Assembly: GCF_025685575.1 (NCBI RefSeq)
Contig: NZ_JAGSYD010000003.1
Span: 62,001-126,000, forward strand
Length of the DNA stretch: 64,000 nt
Direction: 5' to 3'
Source: Granulicella cerasi
Lineage (GTDB): Bacteria; Acidobacteriota; Terriglobia; Terriglobales; Acidobacteriaceae
Shown: piece after piece, positions 50,818-60,165 of the stretch
Layout of the letters: every line of letters begins with the position of its first letter
How positions within the stretch are numbered: the stretch's first letter is position 1
The notes under the pieces: generated by a model
Seen by the model: only the letters and a program-made list of their open reading frames with translations
Databases searched by the model: none
Told to the model about the DNA's origin: nothing
Program-made: the position numbers and the translations under genes

Positions 50818-53800
50818 ATGTCTTCACGCAATCGCGTGTCTGCTTCATTGCTGTTCGCTGTGGCCAGCGCCGCCGCTTCCGCGCAAGTCGTCGGCGGCAA
50901 CATCTCGGGCGTCGTCACCGACCCCTCAGGCGCGGTCATTCCCAAGGCCCACATCACCATCCATAACGACGACACCGGCTCGCAACGCGACCTCGTTTCT
51001 TCGAGCAGCGGCAGCTTCACCGCGCCCTCGCTCACCGTCGGCCACTACACCATCACGGTGGACGCACCCGGCTTCGCAGCCTTCCATCGCTCCGACAACA
51101 TCACCGTCGGCCAGACGCTCGAAGTGAACCTGAAGCTCGCCCTTTCCGGCTCAGAGACCGTGACCGTCAACGGCGACCTCGCCTCCAGCGTGAACCTCTC
51201 CACCGAGCAGACCTCCGGCCTCGTCAACGCACGTCAGGTGAAAGAACTTCCGCTCAACGGTCGCTCGTATGACCAGCTCCTCACGCTGAATCCCGGCGTG
51301 GTGAACTACACCAACCAGCGCAGCGGCTCCACCGGCACGTCGAACTCGTCGGTCGGCAGCATGTTCTCCATCTCCGGCCGTCGCCCGCAGGACAATCTCT
51401 TCCTGCTCAACGGCATCGAGTACACCGGTGCATCGCTCATCAACACCACGCCCGGCGGCACGAGCGGCCAGCTGCTCGGCATCGACGGCGTCCACGAGTT
51501 CAACGTCGTCACCGACACCTACTCCGCCGCCTACGGCAAGCGCGATGGCGCACAGATCTCCATCGTTTCGCAGAACGGCACCAATCAGCTGCACGGTTCT
51601 GCTTACGGCTTCGAGCGCAACAGCTTCCTCGACGCTCGCAACTACTTCGACAACGCGCGCATCCCTGAGTTCCAGCGCCACGTCTACGGTGCTGCGGTGG
51701 GTGGCCCCATCAAGAAGGACAAGCTCTTCCTCTTCGGCAACTACGAAGGCTATCGCCAGAACCTCGGCGTGTCGCTGCAAACGCTTGTGCCCGACAACAA
51801 CGCGCGCGCAGGCTTTGTGCCGAACCCCACCACCGGCGCGCTCGTCCCCGTCACCGTCGCGCCGAACTCCGCAAAGCTGCTGAACCTGTGGCCTGTCGCC
51901 AATGGCGCTGAGGTCACGCAGAACGGCATCCCCACCGGCATTGCCAAGTGGACCGGAAGCGCGCCGCAACGCATTCGCGAAGACTTCGGGACCACGCGCT
52001 TTGACTGGAACATCGGATCGAAGGACAACTTCTACTCCACTTACACGATCGATGACTCCTACGCGAACACGCCCAGCGGCAACCCCTACACCTACGTGCA
52101 GGAAACGCTGCGCGAGCAGGTCTTCAGCGCGCAGGAACAGCACGTCTTCTCGCCGCGCCTGCTGAACATCGCGCGCTTCGGCTTCTCGCGCTCGTCGTTC
52201 TACTTCTACGGCTACGTCCCCGCGGCGCAACAGGCGCTCGCGCCAACCGTCCGCCCTGGCGTGCCCACCTACGCGGTCGTCATCTCCGGCTCCACCGCGT
52301 CGAACGGCGCATCCGCCATCACCGGCGCAGGAGCGAACGTCGGCTCGAACAACGCCATCGCTCGCAACCTCTTCACCTTCGACGACCACCTCTACTACAC
52401 CGTCGGCAAGCACACCTTCCAGGGTGGCGTGTGGGTGCAGCGCCTGCAGTCCAACGACAACCTCGCACAAAACCAGTACGGTCAGGCATCGTTTGCCAGC
52501 CTTACCACCTTCCTGCAAGGAACCATCAAGACCTTCACCTACGCACCGACCATTACCCCGCTCGGCTGGCGCGCCACATACGTCGATGGCTTCATCGAAG
52601 ACACCTGGCACATCACGCCGAACTTCGAAGTACGCGCTGGCATTCGTACCGAGTCCTCCACCGGCTGGAGCGAAGCGCAGAGCCGCGCCTCGGTCTACAC
52701 CTTTACGAACAATGTGATCAGCACCAACCCCACCTCGGGTCTTTCCAACGCTCTCACCGACAACAAGGCGAAGATCCTCATCGAGCCGCGCCTTGGCTTC
52801 GCCTGGAACGTCTTCGGCAACGGCACGACAAGCGTAACCGGTGGCGTGGGCTTCCACCACACGCTGCTCGATGCGCTGGACTACCGCCTCGATCAGGCCG
52901 CGCCCTACAACACCACCTACTCTTACAGCACAGGCTCCACCGTAGCGAACCCCGTTGCGGGCACCGGCAAGGTCTCGCCGTCCACTGTGGACAGCGGCAT
53001 GGCGACACCTGCGCTGCTGAGCTACACGCTGAAGGTCGAGCAGCAGCTTGCGCCCTCCACCACGCTCTCGGTTGCCTACAGCGGCTCGCACAGCTACCAC
53101 CAGATCATGAACGGCGATCTCAACGAGCCCGCGTTCACGCGCGTCAACGGCCGCGTCTTCTACCCGGCGTCCGGCACACCGACGGCTCCCGCGGCTCCGG
53201 TCTACGCCAACCCGAACGTAGCGAACACCACCTCGTGGTGGGCAGGAGCTTCGGGCAACTACAACGCGCTCATCGTCGACGTTCGTCATGATCTGCGCAA
53301 CGGCTTGCAGTTCCGCGGCAACTACACCTGGGCCAAGAACCTCGACGATGGCTCGGCGTGGAACACCTCGGTCTCCTCCAACACGCCGGCCTTCGTGAGT
53401 GTGCCGCAGCTTCCGCATCTCGACTACGGCCGCGCCGCAACGGACCTTCGTCACATCGCAGCCATCAACGCCACCTACGAGCTTCCCTTCGGCGACGGCA
53501 AGCACTTCCTCGGCAAGACGAACGGCTTCACCAGCCGCGTCATCTCCGGTTGGTCGCTTTCGAGCATCGTGAATCTGCTGAGCGGCTTCCCCTTCTCGCC
53601 GCAACTCGGTTACAACCCCACCGGCTCCGGCGACTCGCGCAACCCTGTGCGTCCTGACGTGAACGTCGGCTTCACCGGTCAGCTCTACACCAAAGGCACC
53701 ACCGCTCAGCGCGTAGCGAAGTACTTCGACTACACCGCGTTCTCGGCCCCTGCAGCGGGCTACGTTGGCAATGTCGGTCGCGACACTCTCAGCGGCCCGC

Positions 53801-54060
53801 ACTACGCCAACGTCGACGCATCACTGCTGAAGAACACGCGCATCACCGAACGCGTCCACGTTCAGTTCCGTGCAGAGTTCTTCAACGTGCTCAACCACAC
53901 CAACCTCGCACTGCCGAATACGATCGTCTACACCGCTGGCCCCACGCAGGGCACGCTCGCTTCGCAGGCAACCACCCCACAGTACGGCTCGCCTGGCGTC
54001 ATCTCTTCGACAGCCAACACCAGCCGCCAAATCCAACTCGGTGCGAAGATCCTCTTCTAG
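50818..54060 (+). CDS. TonB-dependent receptor with carboxypeptidase-regulatory-like domain (Oar-like)
   Basis: 1080 residues. ATG 50818 has AGGAGAG 8 bases upstream and begins a signal peptide (SSRNRVSASLLFAVASAAASA). An N-terminal CarboxypepD_reg-like Ig domain (GNISGVVTDPSGAVIPKAHI, residues ~27-110) precedes a plug with RQVKELPLNGRSYDQLL, then a long outer-membrane barrel ending IQLGAKILF (terminal Phe for barrel assembly). Such receptors are abundant in acidobacteria and import unknown, often polymer-derived, ligands. It follows the Cys-rich mini-ORF and may be under the same sulfur-responsive control. Confidence 0.88.
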   Translation: MSSRNRVSASLLFAVASAAASAQVVGGNISGVVTDPSGAVIPKAHITIHNDDTGSQRDLVSSSSGSFTAPSLTVGHYTITVDAPGFAAFHRSDNITVGQTLEVNLKLALSGSETVTVNGDLASSVNLSTEQTSGLVNARQVKELPLNGRSYDQLLTLNPGVVNYTNQRSGSTGTSNSSVGSMFSISGRRPQDNLFLLNGIEYTGASLINTTPGGTSGQLLGIDGVHEFNVVTDTYSAAYGKRDGAQISIVSQNGTNQLHGSAYGFERNSFLDARNYFDNARIPEFQRHVYGAAVGGPIKKDKLFLFGNYEGYRQNLGVSLQTLVPDNNARAGFVPNPTTGALVPVTVAPNSAKLLNLWPVANGAEVTQNGIPTGIAKWTGSAPQRIREDFGTTRFDWNIGSKDNFYSTYTIDDSYANTPSGNPYTYVQETLREQVFSAQEQHVFSPRLLNIARFGFSRSSFYFYGYVPAAQQALAPTVRPGVPTYAVVISGSTASNGASAITGAGANVGSNNAIARNLFTFDDHLYYTVGKHTFQGGVWVQRLQSNDNLAQNQYGQASFASLTTFLQGTIKTFTYAPTITPLGWRATYVDGFIEDTWHITPNFEVRAGIRTESSTGWSEAQSRASVYTFTNNVISTNPTSGLSNALTDNKAKILIEPRLGFAWNVFGNGTTSVTGGVGFHHTLLDALDYRLDQAAPYNTTYSYSTGSTVANPVAGTGKVSPSTVDSGMATPALLSYTLKVEQQLAPSTTLSVAYSGSHSYHQIMNGDLNEPAFTRVNGRVFYPASGTPTAPAAPVYANPNVANTTSWWAGASGNYNALIVDVRHDLRNGLQFRGNYTWAKNLDDGSAWNTSVSSNTPAFVSVPQLPHLDYGRAATDLRHIAAINATYELPFGDGKHFLGKTNGFTSRVISGWSLSSIVNLLSGFPFSPQLGYNPTGSGDSRNPVRPDVNVGFTGQLYTKGTTAQRVAKYFDYTAFSAPAAGYVGNVGRDTLSGPHYANVDASLLKNTRITERVHVQFRAEFFNVLNHTNLALPNTIVYTAGPTQGTLASQATTPQYGSPGVISSTANTSRQIQLGAKILF

Positions 54061-54070
54061 CCATCACGCA

Positions 54071-54111
54071 AAATGACGAAGCCTCCGCATCATGCGGAGG
54101 CTTCGTCATTT
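54071..54111. terminator. Bidirectional terminator after the TonB receptor
   Basis: Perfect 19-bp stem (AAATGACGAAGCCTCCGCA paired with 54093-54111) and a 3-base loop, with AAA/TTT flanks. It separates the receptor from the convergent ribonuclease gene. Confidence 0.92.
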
Positions 54112-54121
54112 GTACTTAGCG

Positions 54122-55795
54122 CTACTTCCCTACATACGCAAAGTCGATGAACGCGCGCTCGGGGTCCGTGTGAATCAGCTTCACCTGCACCTTATCGCCC
54201 ACGTCCAGTCCTTCACCGCCATGCACCACACGTCCTTCAAACGGAGGACGAATGACGCGCACGTACACGCCCTTGTCGGTCGCGCCGGTGACCACACCGT
54301 GGAAGACCTCGCCCACACGCTTCGCCATCGCCACCGCAGCAACGCGCTTCTGCATGTCGCGCTCAATCTTGCGCAGCGCCTTGTCCGCATCGTTGCAGTG
54401 CATTGCAATGGCTCGCAGCTCATCATCGCTGTACGGGGGCTCCGCCTTGTCCTGCAATGCATGAAGCGCGCGCTGTGTCACGATGTCGGGAAAGCGGCGG
54501 TTCGGTGCGGTCGAATGCGTATAGTCACGCGCCGCCAAACCGAAGTGCCCCGTCGGATCATCATCCGGCCGCGCAAGAATATACTCGCCCGGCCCCATCA
54601 GCTTGATCACCGATAAAGCCACGTCAGGATAGTGGTCCGCATCCTTCGCGCGAATCTGCTCGAGCACATTGTTCAACGCCAGCGAATCAGGATTCACCGG
54701 AAGGTCATAGCCCTTGTCCTTCGCCAGCGCGACGATACGGTCCCAACGCTTCGGAACCACCACCACGCGCTGCAGGCCCGAACGTCCACCCTTGCGCAGC
54801 GTGCGCGCCATCACGCCATTCGCTGCAACCATCAGATCTTCGATCAGGAGCATCGCGCGATTCTGCGTCGCCTCCTGCACGTCGATCACCTTGCCGTCGA
54901 CGACCACAGGGTCGGCCTCAGCCTTGTGAAACTCCAGCGCGCCCTTCGCCACGCGCGCGGCATGAAGCCACTGCGTCGCTTCATCCTGCAGCTTCAACTG
55001 CTCCACGAGCCAGTTCGCAGGCAGCGCACCTGAGTCCAGCTGCGCTTCATCATGCTCGCGCGCAGAGTCTGAACGCAGCGCCATTACATCATCATCCTTC
55101 ACGCCCGCAGCCACACGCTCCAGCCACGGCCCTACACGCGAGTACGCCAGCTGCGCGCGATTGCGCACACGTGCACGACGCACCAACTCATCTGCGATCG
55201 ATCCATCCTCACGCACCGTGAAGCTGATCACCACCGCGAGACGATCGCCGTTTTCATTCAGCGAAGTCATGTCCGTCGAAAGCTCCAACGGCAGCATCGG
55301 AAAGTTCCTCACTGCGGTGTAGATCGTCTGCGTCTGGTCCTTCGCATGTTTGTCGATCGGCGAATCCTTCTGCACCGCCGTTGCTACGTCACCGACTCCA
55401 ATGTGCAGGCGGATCCCACCGGCGACGCGCTCAGCAACCTCAATCTGATCGAGATCGCGCGAGGTATCGTTGTCGATCGACGACCAACCCAACGCGCGCA
55501 TATCTTCAAAACCGGCAGAGGTGTTCTCATCAGCGAGCATGCGAGCAATCTCCTGCACCTGCTCCTCGACGTCGGGCCCGAAAGCAGGGTGAAAACCCGC
55601 CTCCTGCATTTCTTCCAGCGCGGCGCCAGCCAGATCAAAATGTGCCGCATCTACGTGATGCCCTGTATGCGTCGGCGCTGGCGTGAACCGCTCATGGCGC
55701 TGCTGGCGGAACTGCTTCAACTGATCATGATGCGACCGTTCGTATGTATTGCCCTGCCCGGAGCCCTGCGACTGCGAATGACGATGATGCGACAT
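54122..55795 (-). CDS. RNB-domain exoribonuclease (RNase II/R-like)
   Basis: 557 residues from ATG 55795 (AAGGAA upstream). A His/Gln-rich N-terminus (MSHHRHSQSQG) is followed by the RNB catalytic core with acidic SIDNDTSRDLDQIE metal site, SKDADHYPDVALSV-like and AARDYTHSTAPNRRFPDIV (the conserved YTHxTSPIRRYxD region), and a C-terminal S1 RNA-binding domain (GVVTGATDKGVYVRVI). It degrades RNA 3'-to-5'. N-terminal cold-shock domains of RNase R are not evident, so it is a short form. Confidence 0.9.
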   Translation of the reverse strand: MSHHRHSQSQGSGQGNTYERSHHDQLKQFRQQRHERFTPAPTHTGHHVDAAHFDLAGAALEEMQEAGFHPAFGPDVEEQVQEIARMLADENTSAGFEDMRALGWSSIDNDTSRDLDQIEVAERVAGGIRLHIGVGDVATAVQKDSPIDKHAKDQTQTIYTAVRNFPMLPLELSTDMTSLNENGDRLAVVISFTVREDGSIADELVRRARVRNRAQLAYSRVGPWLERVAAGVKDDDVMALRSDSAREHDEAQLDSGALPANWLVEQLKLQDEATQWLHAARVAKGALEFHKAEADPVVVDGKVIDVQEATQNRAMLLIEDLMVAANGVMARTLRKGGRSGLQRVVVVPKRWDRIVALAKDKGYDLPVNPDSLALNNVLEQIRAKDADHYPDVALSVIKLMGPGEYILARPDDDPTGHFGLAARDYTHSTAPNRRFPDIVTQRALHALQDKAEPPYSDDELRAIAMHCNDADKALRKIERDMQKRVAAVAMAKRVGEVFHGVVTGATDKGVYVRVIRPPFEGRVVHGGEGLDVGDKVQVKLIHTDPERAFIDFAYVGK

Positions 55796-55888
55796 GCCTC
55801 GTGTTCCTTTCTGCTGCCTTGCCCTGCCTTCGCATAGGATGCAATCCATGCAACCCGCTGATCCGTAAATCGGATAGGCTGGTTGTGC

Positions 55889-57424
55889 ATGGCGACTCCC
55901 TCACCCTCGATGCGATTTCTCGAAGCGCTGATCCAATCCAGCGAGAAGTCCCCCATGTTCGCACAACTGTTGGACGCCCTGCCCGAAGGATTGATACTCT
56001 GCGACGCAGACTTTCGCATCCTCTATGCGAATACCCGCGCGCAGGAAGTCTCTCGCCTCGTTGATGAAGACTTCAACTCGCGCACGCACTGGGAGCTCTT
56101 CCCTCAGTCCGTCGGCACCATCGTCGAGACCGTCTACCGACGCGTGCAGCGAACCCGCGTCGCTGAAAACCTGCCGGACGTCTACTACGCTCCCTTCGAC
56201 ACCTGGTTCCGCGTGCACGCGCTTCCTGTAGGCGACGCCGACCTTGCACTCTTCTACGCAGACGTCACCGAAGAGCATCGTCTCGCCGCTGAACGGAGTG
56301 ACGTCGAAGGCCGCCTCGCACTCGCGCTCCACGCTTACAACGGCATCGGCATGTGGGACTGGGACATCGTCAACGATCGCGTCTACTCCGACAGTCATTT
56401 CGCGCGCATCTATCGCGTGGATCCCGCCGTCGCCAGCTCCGGCACACCCATCGCTGAATTCACACGCTACATCCATCCGGAAGACAAGCCCGACATGACA
56501 GCGCGCATCCTGCGCTGCATCGAGACAGACAAACCGTTCGATGCCGAGTACCGCGTACAGCAGGCTGACGGCACCTCGGTCTGGATCGCCGCGCGCGGAC
56601 AGGTGCAGCGCAACGCGACCGGGGACCCCATCCGTTTCCCCGGCATCGCCATCGACATCACCGAGCGCAAGAAGACCGAAGCTGCCCTCATTCAAGCCGA
56701 GAAACTCGCAGCCGTGGGTCGCCTTGCGTCCTCGATCGCTCACGAGATCAACAACCCGCTCGAAGCCGTGACGAACCTCGTCTACCTCGCGCGCCAAGGT
56801 CAGGATGCGCAGGACATCCATACGTTCCTCGATCTCGCCGAGCAGGAGCTCAAGCGCGTCTCCGTCATCGTCAACCAGACCCTGCGCTTTCACAAGCAAT
56901 CCACGCGGCCCACACCCTGCCACGCGAAAGACCTCTTCGACAGCACGCTCGGCCTCTACGAAGGTCGCCTGCGCAACTGCAACATCAAGGTCGATCTCCG
57001 CAGCAACGCCGGAACCTCCATCGAATGCTTCGAAGGCGACATTCGTCAGGTGCTTTCGAACCTTGTCGGTAACGCGATTGACGCCATGCCCCAGGGCGGA
57101 CGCCTCATCCTGGCTGCGCGTGAAGCAACGGACATCCTGAGCGGTCGACGCGGTATCCGCTTCACCATCGCCGACACCGGCGTGGGCATATCCCGCGCCA
57201 CCAGCGCCCGCATCTTCGACGCCTTCTTCACCACGAAGGGCCACAGCGGAACCGGCCTCGGGCTTTGGATCTCCGCCGACATCATTCAGCGCCACGGAGG
57301 CACGTTGCGCCTGCGCTCCTCACAGTCCCCCGAGCACCACGGCACCGTCTTCACCCTCTTTTTGCCCTTCGGTCTGGGCGACGGTGTGATCGCGGATACA
57401 ACTCTCGCACAAAGCGAGCGGTAA
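55889..57424 (+). CDS. PAS-domain sensor histidine kinase
   Basis: 511 residues, no membrane helices, so cytoplasmic. Two PAS domains (residues ~30-125 and ~140-258, the second with IHPEDKPDMTARIL and IAIDITERKK) feed a HisKA domain (H285 in SIAHEINNPLEAV) and an HATPase_c with VLSNLVGNAIDAM, DTGVGIS, FFTTKGHSGTGLGLW. No partner response regulator is adjacent. It is divergent from the ribonuclease gene across 93 bases. Confidence 0.92.
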   Translation: MATPSPSMRFLEALIQSSEKSPMFAQLLDALPEGLILCDADFRILYANTRAQEVSRLVDEDFNSRTHWELFPQSVGTIVETVYRRVQRTRVAENLPDVYYAPFDTWFRVHALPVGDADLALFYADVTEEHRLAAERSDVEGRLALALHAYNGIGMWDWDIVNDRVYSDSHFARIYRVDPAVASSGTPIAEFTRYIHPEDKPDMTARILRCIETDKPFDAEYRVQQADGTSVWIAARGQVQRNATGDPIRFPGIAIDITERKKTEAALIQAEKLAAVGRLASSIAHEINNPLEAVTNLVYLARQGQDAQDIHTFLDLAEQELKRVSVIVNQTLRFHKQSTRPTPCHAKDLFDSTLGLYEGRLRNCNIKVDLRSNAGTSIECFEGDIRQVLSNLVGNAIDAMPQGGRLILAAREATDILSGRRGIRFTIADTGVGISRATSARIFDAFFTTKGHSGTGLGLWISADIIQRHGGTLRLRSSQSPEHHGTVFTLFLPFGLGDGVIADTTLAQSER

Positions 57425-57475
57425 CCGAACAAACCCTTCCATCTGCCCCTCGCAGAGGTCTAGCATAGATACGCC

Positions 57476-60016
57476 ATGCCGACCACAGCGACGAAGCCCG
57501 CGTCTACGAAGACTGCCGCCAACAAGGCCGCAGCCCAGCCTCAACCCTCCAGTAATTCGCCTCAGCGCGAAGTCGTTTTCGACATCTTTCGCCGCTGGGG
57601 CTTCCTCCAGGCCACGCTTGACCCGCTCGGCCAGTACCTGCCCGCCGAGCCCTTCCCCACGCCCGCCCCCGACGGCCCCGACAGCGAAGAAGCGCGCAAG
57701 TATTACTGCGGCAGCATCGGTGCAGAGTTCATGCACATCGCGTCGCCCGAGAAGCGTGAATGGATCCAGCGCGAGCTCGAACGTGACTACACCGTCGAGA
57801 GCACCGCGAACATCCTCACCGATCTCATCCGCGCCGACGTCTTCGAACAGGTGATTCAGCAGCGCTACCTTGGCACCAAGCGCTTCTCCCTCGAAGGCCT
57901 CACCGCCACCGTTCCCTTCCTCTCGCAACTCTTCACCACTGCGGCTGACCTCGGCGTCGAGCGCGTGCTCTTTGCGATGGCCCACCGTGGCCGTCTCAAC
58001 GTGATGGTGAACACCGTCGGTCGCGACGGCTACGAGATCTTCTCCAAGTTTGAAGACGTTGATCCCCGCACGACCATGGGCGGCGGCGACGTGAAGTACC
58101 ACATGGGCGCGACCGGCGACTTCACCACCGCGCACGGCAAGACCGTCTCGCTGCATCTCGCGTCGAACCCCTCGCACCTCGAAGCCGCCGACCCCGTCGT
58201 CATGGGCCGCACGCGTGCGCGTCAGCAGCGCATCGGCGCAGAAGGCAAGAAGCAGATTCTGCCGATGATCATTCACGGCGATGCAGCGTACGCCGGTCAG
58301 GGCATCTGGGCCGAAACGCTCGTGCTCGCGACGATCAAGGGCTACGAAGTCGGCGGCACCATCCAGGTCATCACGAACAACCTGCTCGGCTTCACCGCGA
58401 ACCCCGAAGAGTCCAACTCTTCGCGCTTCGCTTCGGACATCTCCAAACGCCTGCCGATCCCGATCTTCCACGTCAACGCAGAAGACCTCACCGCCGTTGC
58501 GCGCGTGGCGGAGCTCGCCGCGAAGTATCGTCAGGAGTTCAGCTCAGACGTTGTGATCGATCTCATCGGCTATCGTCGTCACGGACACTCCGAAGTGGAC
58601 GATCCGACCGTCACGCAGCCGCGCCGCTACGCGAAGATCAAGAACCACCCGACGCTTTCGAAGCTCTACGCTGACCAGATCGGCGTCGATCCCACCGAAG
58701 AGATCAAGAAGTATCAGGACGAGTTCCTCGAAGCGCAGCGCAAGGCCGCAGCCGAAGAAGCGAAGGGCAAGAACACCTTCGTGATGAAGCGCCTGCATGA
58801 GCTGCCCGAGTACTGGCACGGCTTCACCGGCGGCGCGCTCTCGCCCAGCGACAGCCCCGTTACCGGTATCGATGCGGCCAAGCTCGGTGAGCTCACCACG
58901 AAGCTCGTCGCTTCGCCTGCTGGCTTCAACGTGCATCCGAAGGTCGCCAAGTTGCTCGAGCAGCGCGCTGAGATGGGCGCAGGCAAGAAGCCGCTCGACT
59001 ACGGCTTTGCCGAACTGCTCGCCTACGCTTCGCTGCTCGAAGCAGGCAAGCCGGTCCGCCTCTCCGGGCAGGACTCGCAGCGCGGCACCTTCAACCACCG
59101 CCACTCCGTACTCATCGACACCGAGACCGAGCAGCGCTGGTCGCCGCTGAACCACATCGCCGACAACCAGGGTAAGTGGGAGGTCTACAACTCCATGCTC
59201 TCGGAAGCCGGTTGCCTCGGCTACGAGTACGGCTTCTCGCGCGACTACCCCGAAGCGCTCACGCTCTGGGAAGCGCAGTTTGGTGACTTCGCCAACGGCG
59301 CGCAGATCATCATCGACCAGTTCATCGCTGCGGGCGAAGCAAAGTGGGGCCTGCTCTCCGGCCTCGTGATGCTGCTGCCGCACGGCTACGAAGGCCAGGG
59401 CCCGGAGCACTCGTCCGCACGCATCGAGCGTTACCTCCAGCTCGCCGCGCAGGACAACATCCAGATCGCCCAGCCCTCGACCGCAGCACAGCACTTCCAC
59501 CTGCTGCGTCGTCAGGCGTTGCGCACCTGGCGCAAGCCGCTCGTGGTCTTCTCGCCGAAGTCGATGCTGCGCCACCCCGACGCGCTTTCGCCGCTCAGCG
59601 ACCTCACCACCGGCCGCTTCCAGCCTGTGCTCGCGGACACTTCGGTGACGAACCCGCGTCGTATCCTGCTCTGCACCGGCAAGATCGGTCACAACCTCCG
59701 CGTGGAGCGCGCCAAGCGCAAGCTCGACGACGTGGCGATCATCTTCATCGACCAGCTTTACCCTTGGCCGGAAGAAGAGATCCTCGCCGCGATCAACCAG
59801 CACCCCAGCGCTCACGAAGTCGTCTGGGTCCAGGAAGAGCCGGCCAACATGGGCGCACTCTTCTACGTGATGCCGCGCCTCAAGCAGCTCGTCGGCGACC
59901 GCGCCCTCACCTCGGTGAAGCGTGTTGCCTCCGCCAGCCCGGCCACCGGTTCGGCAAAAGCACACGAGATCGAAGAGAAGGCGTTGATCGATCTCGCTCT
60001 CGGCCACAGCCACTAG
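57476..60016 (+). CDS. sucA: 2-oxoglutarate dehydrogenase E1 component
   Basis: 846 residues. Thiamine-diphosphate enzyme of the citrate cycle that decarboxylates 2-oxoglutarate and passes succinyl to E2. Motifs: AMAHRGRLNVMVN, HLASNPSHLEAADPVV, IIHGDAAYAGQGIWAETL, YRRHGHSEVDDP, SGQDSQRGTFNHRHSVL and VWVQEEPANMGAL. The N-terminus is Ala/Thr/Lys-rich and lacks the ~40-residue E2-binding element of E. coli SucA, and the total is about 90 residues shorter than the enterobacterial protein. No sucB or lpd is adjacent. Confidence 0.94.
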   Translation: MPTTATKPASTKTAANKAAAQPQPSSNSPQREVVFDIFRRWGFLQATLDPLGQYLPAEPFPTPAPDGPDSEEARKYYCGSIGAEFMHIASPEKREWIQRELERDYTVESTANILTDLIRADVFEQVIQQRYLGTKRFSLEGLTATVPFLSQLFTTAADLGVERVLFAMAHRGRLNVMVNTVGRDGYEIFSKFEDVDPRTTMGGGDVKYHMGATGDFTTAHGKTVSLHLASNPSHLEAADPVVMGRTRARQQRIGAEGKKQILPMIIHGDAAYAGQGIWAETLVLATIKGYEVGGTIQVITNNLLGFTANPEESNSSRFASDISKRLPIPIFHVNAEDLTAVARVAELAAKYRQEFSSDVVIDLIGYRRHGHSEVDDPTVTQPRRYAKIKNHPTLSKLYADQIGVDPTEEIKKYQDEFLEAQRKAAAEEAKGKNTFVMKRLHELPEYWHGFTGGALSPSDSPVTGIDAAKLGELTTKLVASPAGFNVHPKVAKLLEQRAEMGAGKKPLDYGFAELLAYASLLEAGKPVRLSGQDSQRGTFNHRHSVLIDTETEQRWSPLNHIADNQGKWEVYNSMLSEAGCLGYEYGFSRDYPEALTLWEAQFGDFANGAQIIIDQFIAAGEAKWGLLSGLVMLLPHGYEGQGPEHSSARIERYLQLAAQDNIQIAQPSTAAQHFHLLRRQALRTWRKPLVVFSPKSMLRHPDALSPLSDLTTGRFQPVLADTSVTNPRRILLCTGKIGHNLRVERAKRKLDDVAIIFIDQLYPWPEEEILAAINQHPSAHEVVWVQEEPANMGALFYVMPRLKQLVGDRALTSVKRVASASPATGSAKAHEIEEKALIDLALGHSH

Positions 60017-60018
60017 AG

Positions 60019-60165
60019 GCAGTCGTAAGTGTGAAGTCGTAAGTAAAAAGTAAAAGCAAAGGCGGGGCATATGCCCCGCCTTTGTGTTGCCCTTCCGACT
60101 TCCGACTTCCGACTTCCGACTTACGACTTACGACTTACGACTTACGACTTCACACTTACGACTGC
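60019..60165. repeat. 26-bp inverted repeat flanking a terminator and a heptanucleotide array
   Basis: A 26-bp sequence at 60019-60044 (starting GCAGTCGTAAGTGTGAAGTC) is repeated in perfect inverse orientation at 60140-60165. Between them lie a terminator and ten tandem 7-bp units at 60092-60161: four CTTCCGA, four CTTACGA, one CTTCACA, one CTTACGA. The left arm also has several 7-bp units. The last three units encode the C-terminal residues of the adjacent MFS gene. Confidence 0.85.
60058..60083. terminator. Palindromic terminator between sucA and the MFS gene
   Basis: AAAGGCGGGGCAT at 60058-60070 is followed immediately by its perfect complement, a 26-bp palindrome flanked by A and T runs. 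It lies inside the inverted-repeat structure and can serve both convergent genes. Confidence 0.85.

Noticed and set aside
51151..53802. An 883-codon minus-strand open frame
   Set aside because: Antisense to the TonB-dependent receptor; composition is Arg/Val/Ala-rich with no motif, whereas the plus strand has clear receptor signatures.
60092..60161. Heptanucleotide array considered as a CRISPR or origin
   Set aside because: Units are 7 bp with no spacers, and there are no DnaA boxes or AT-rich unwinding region.
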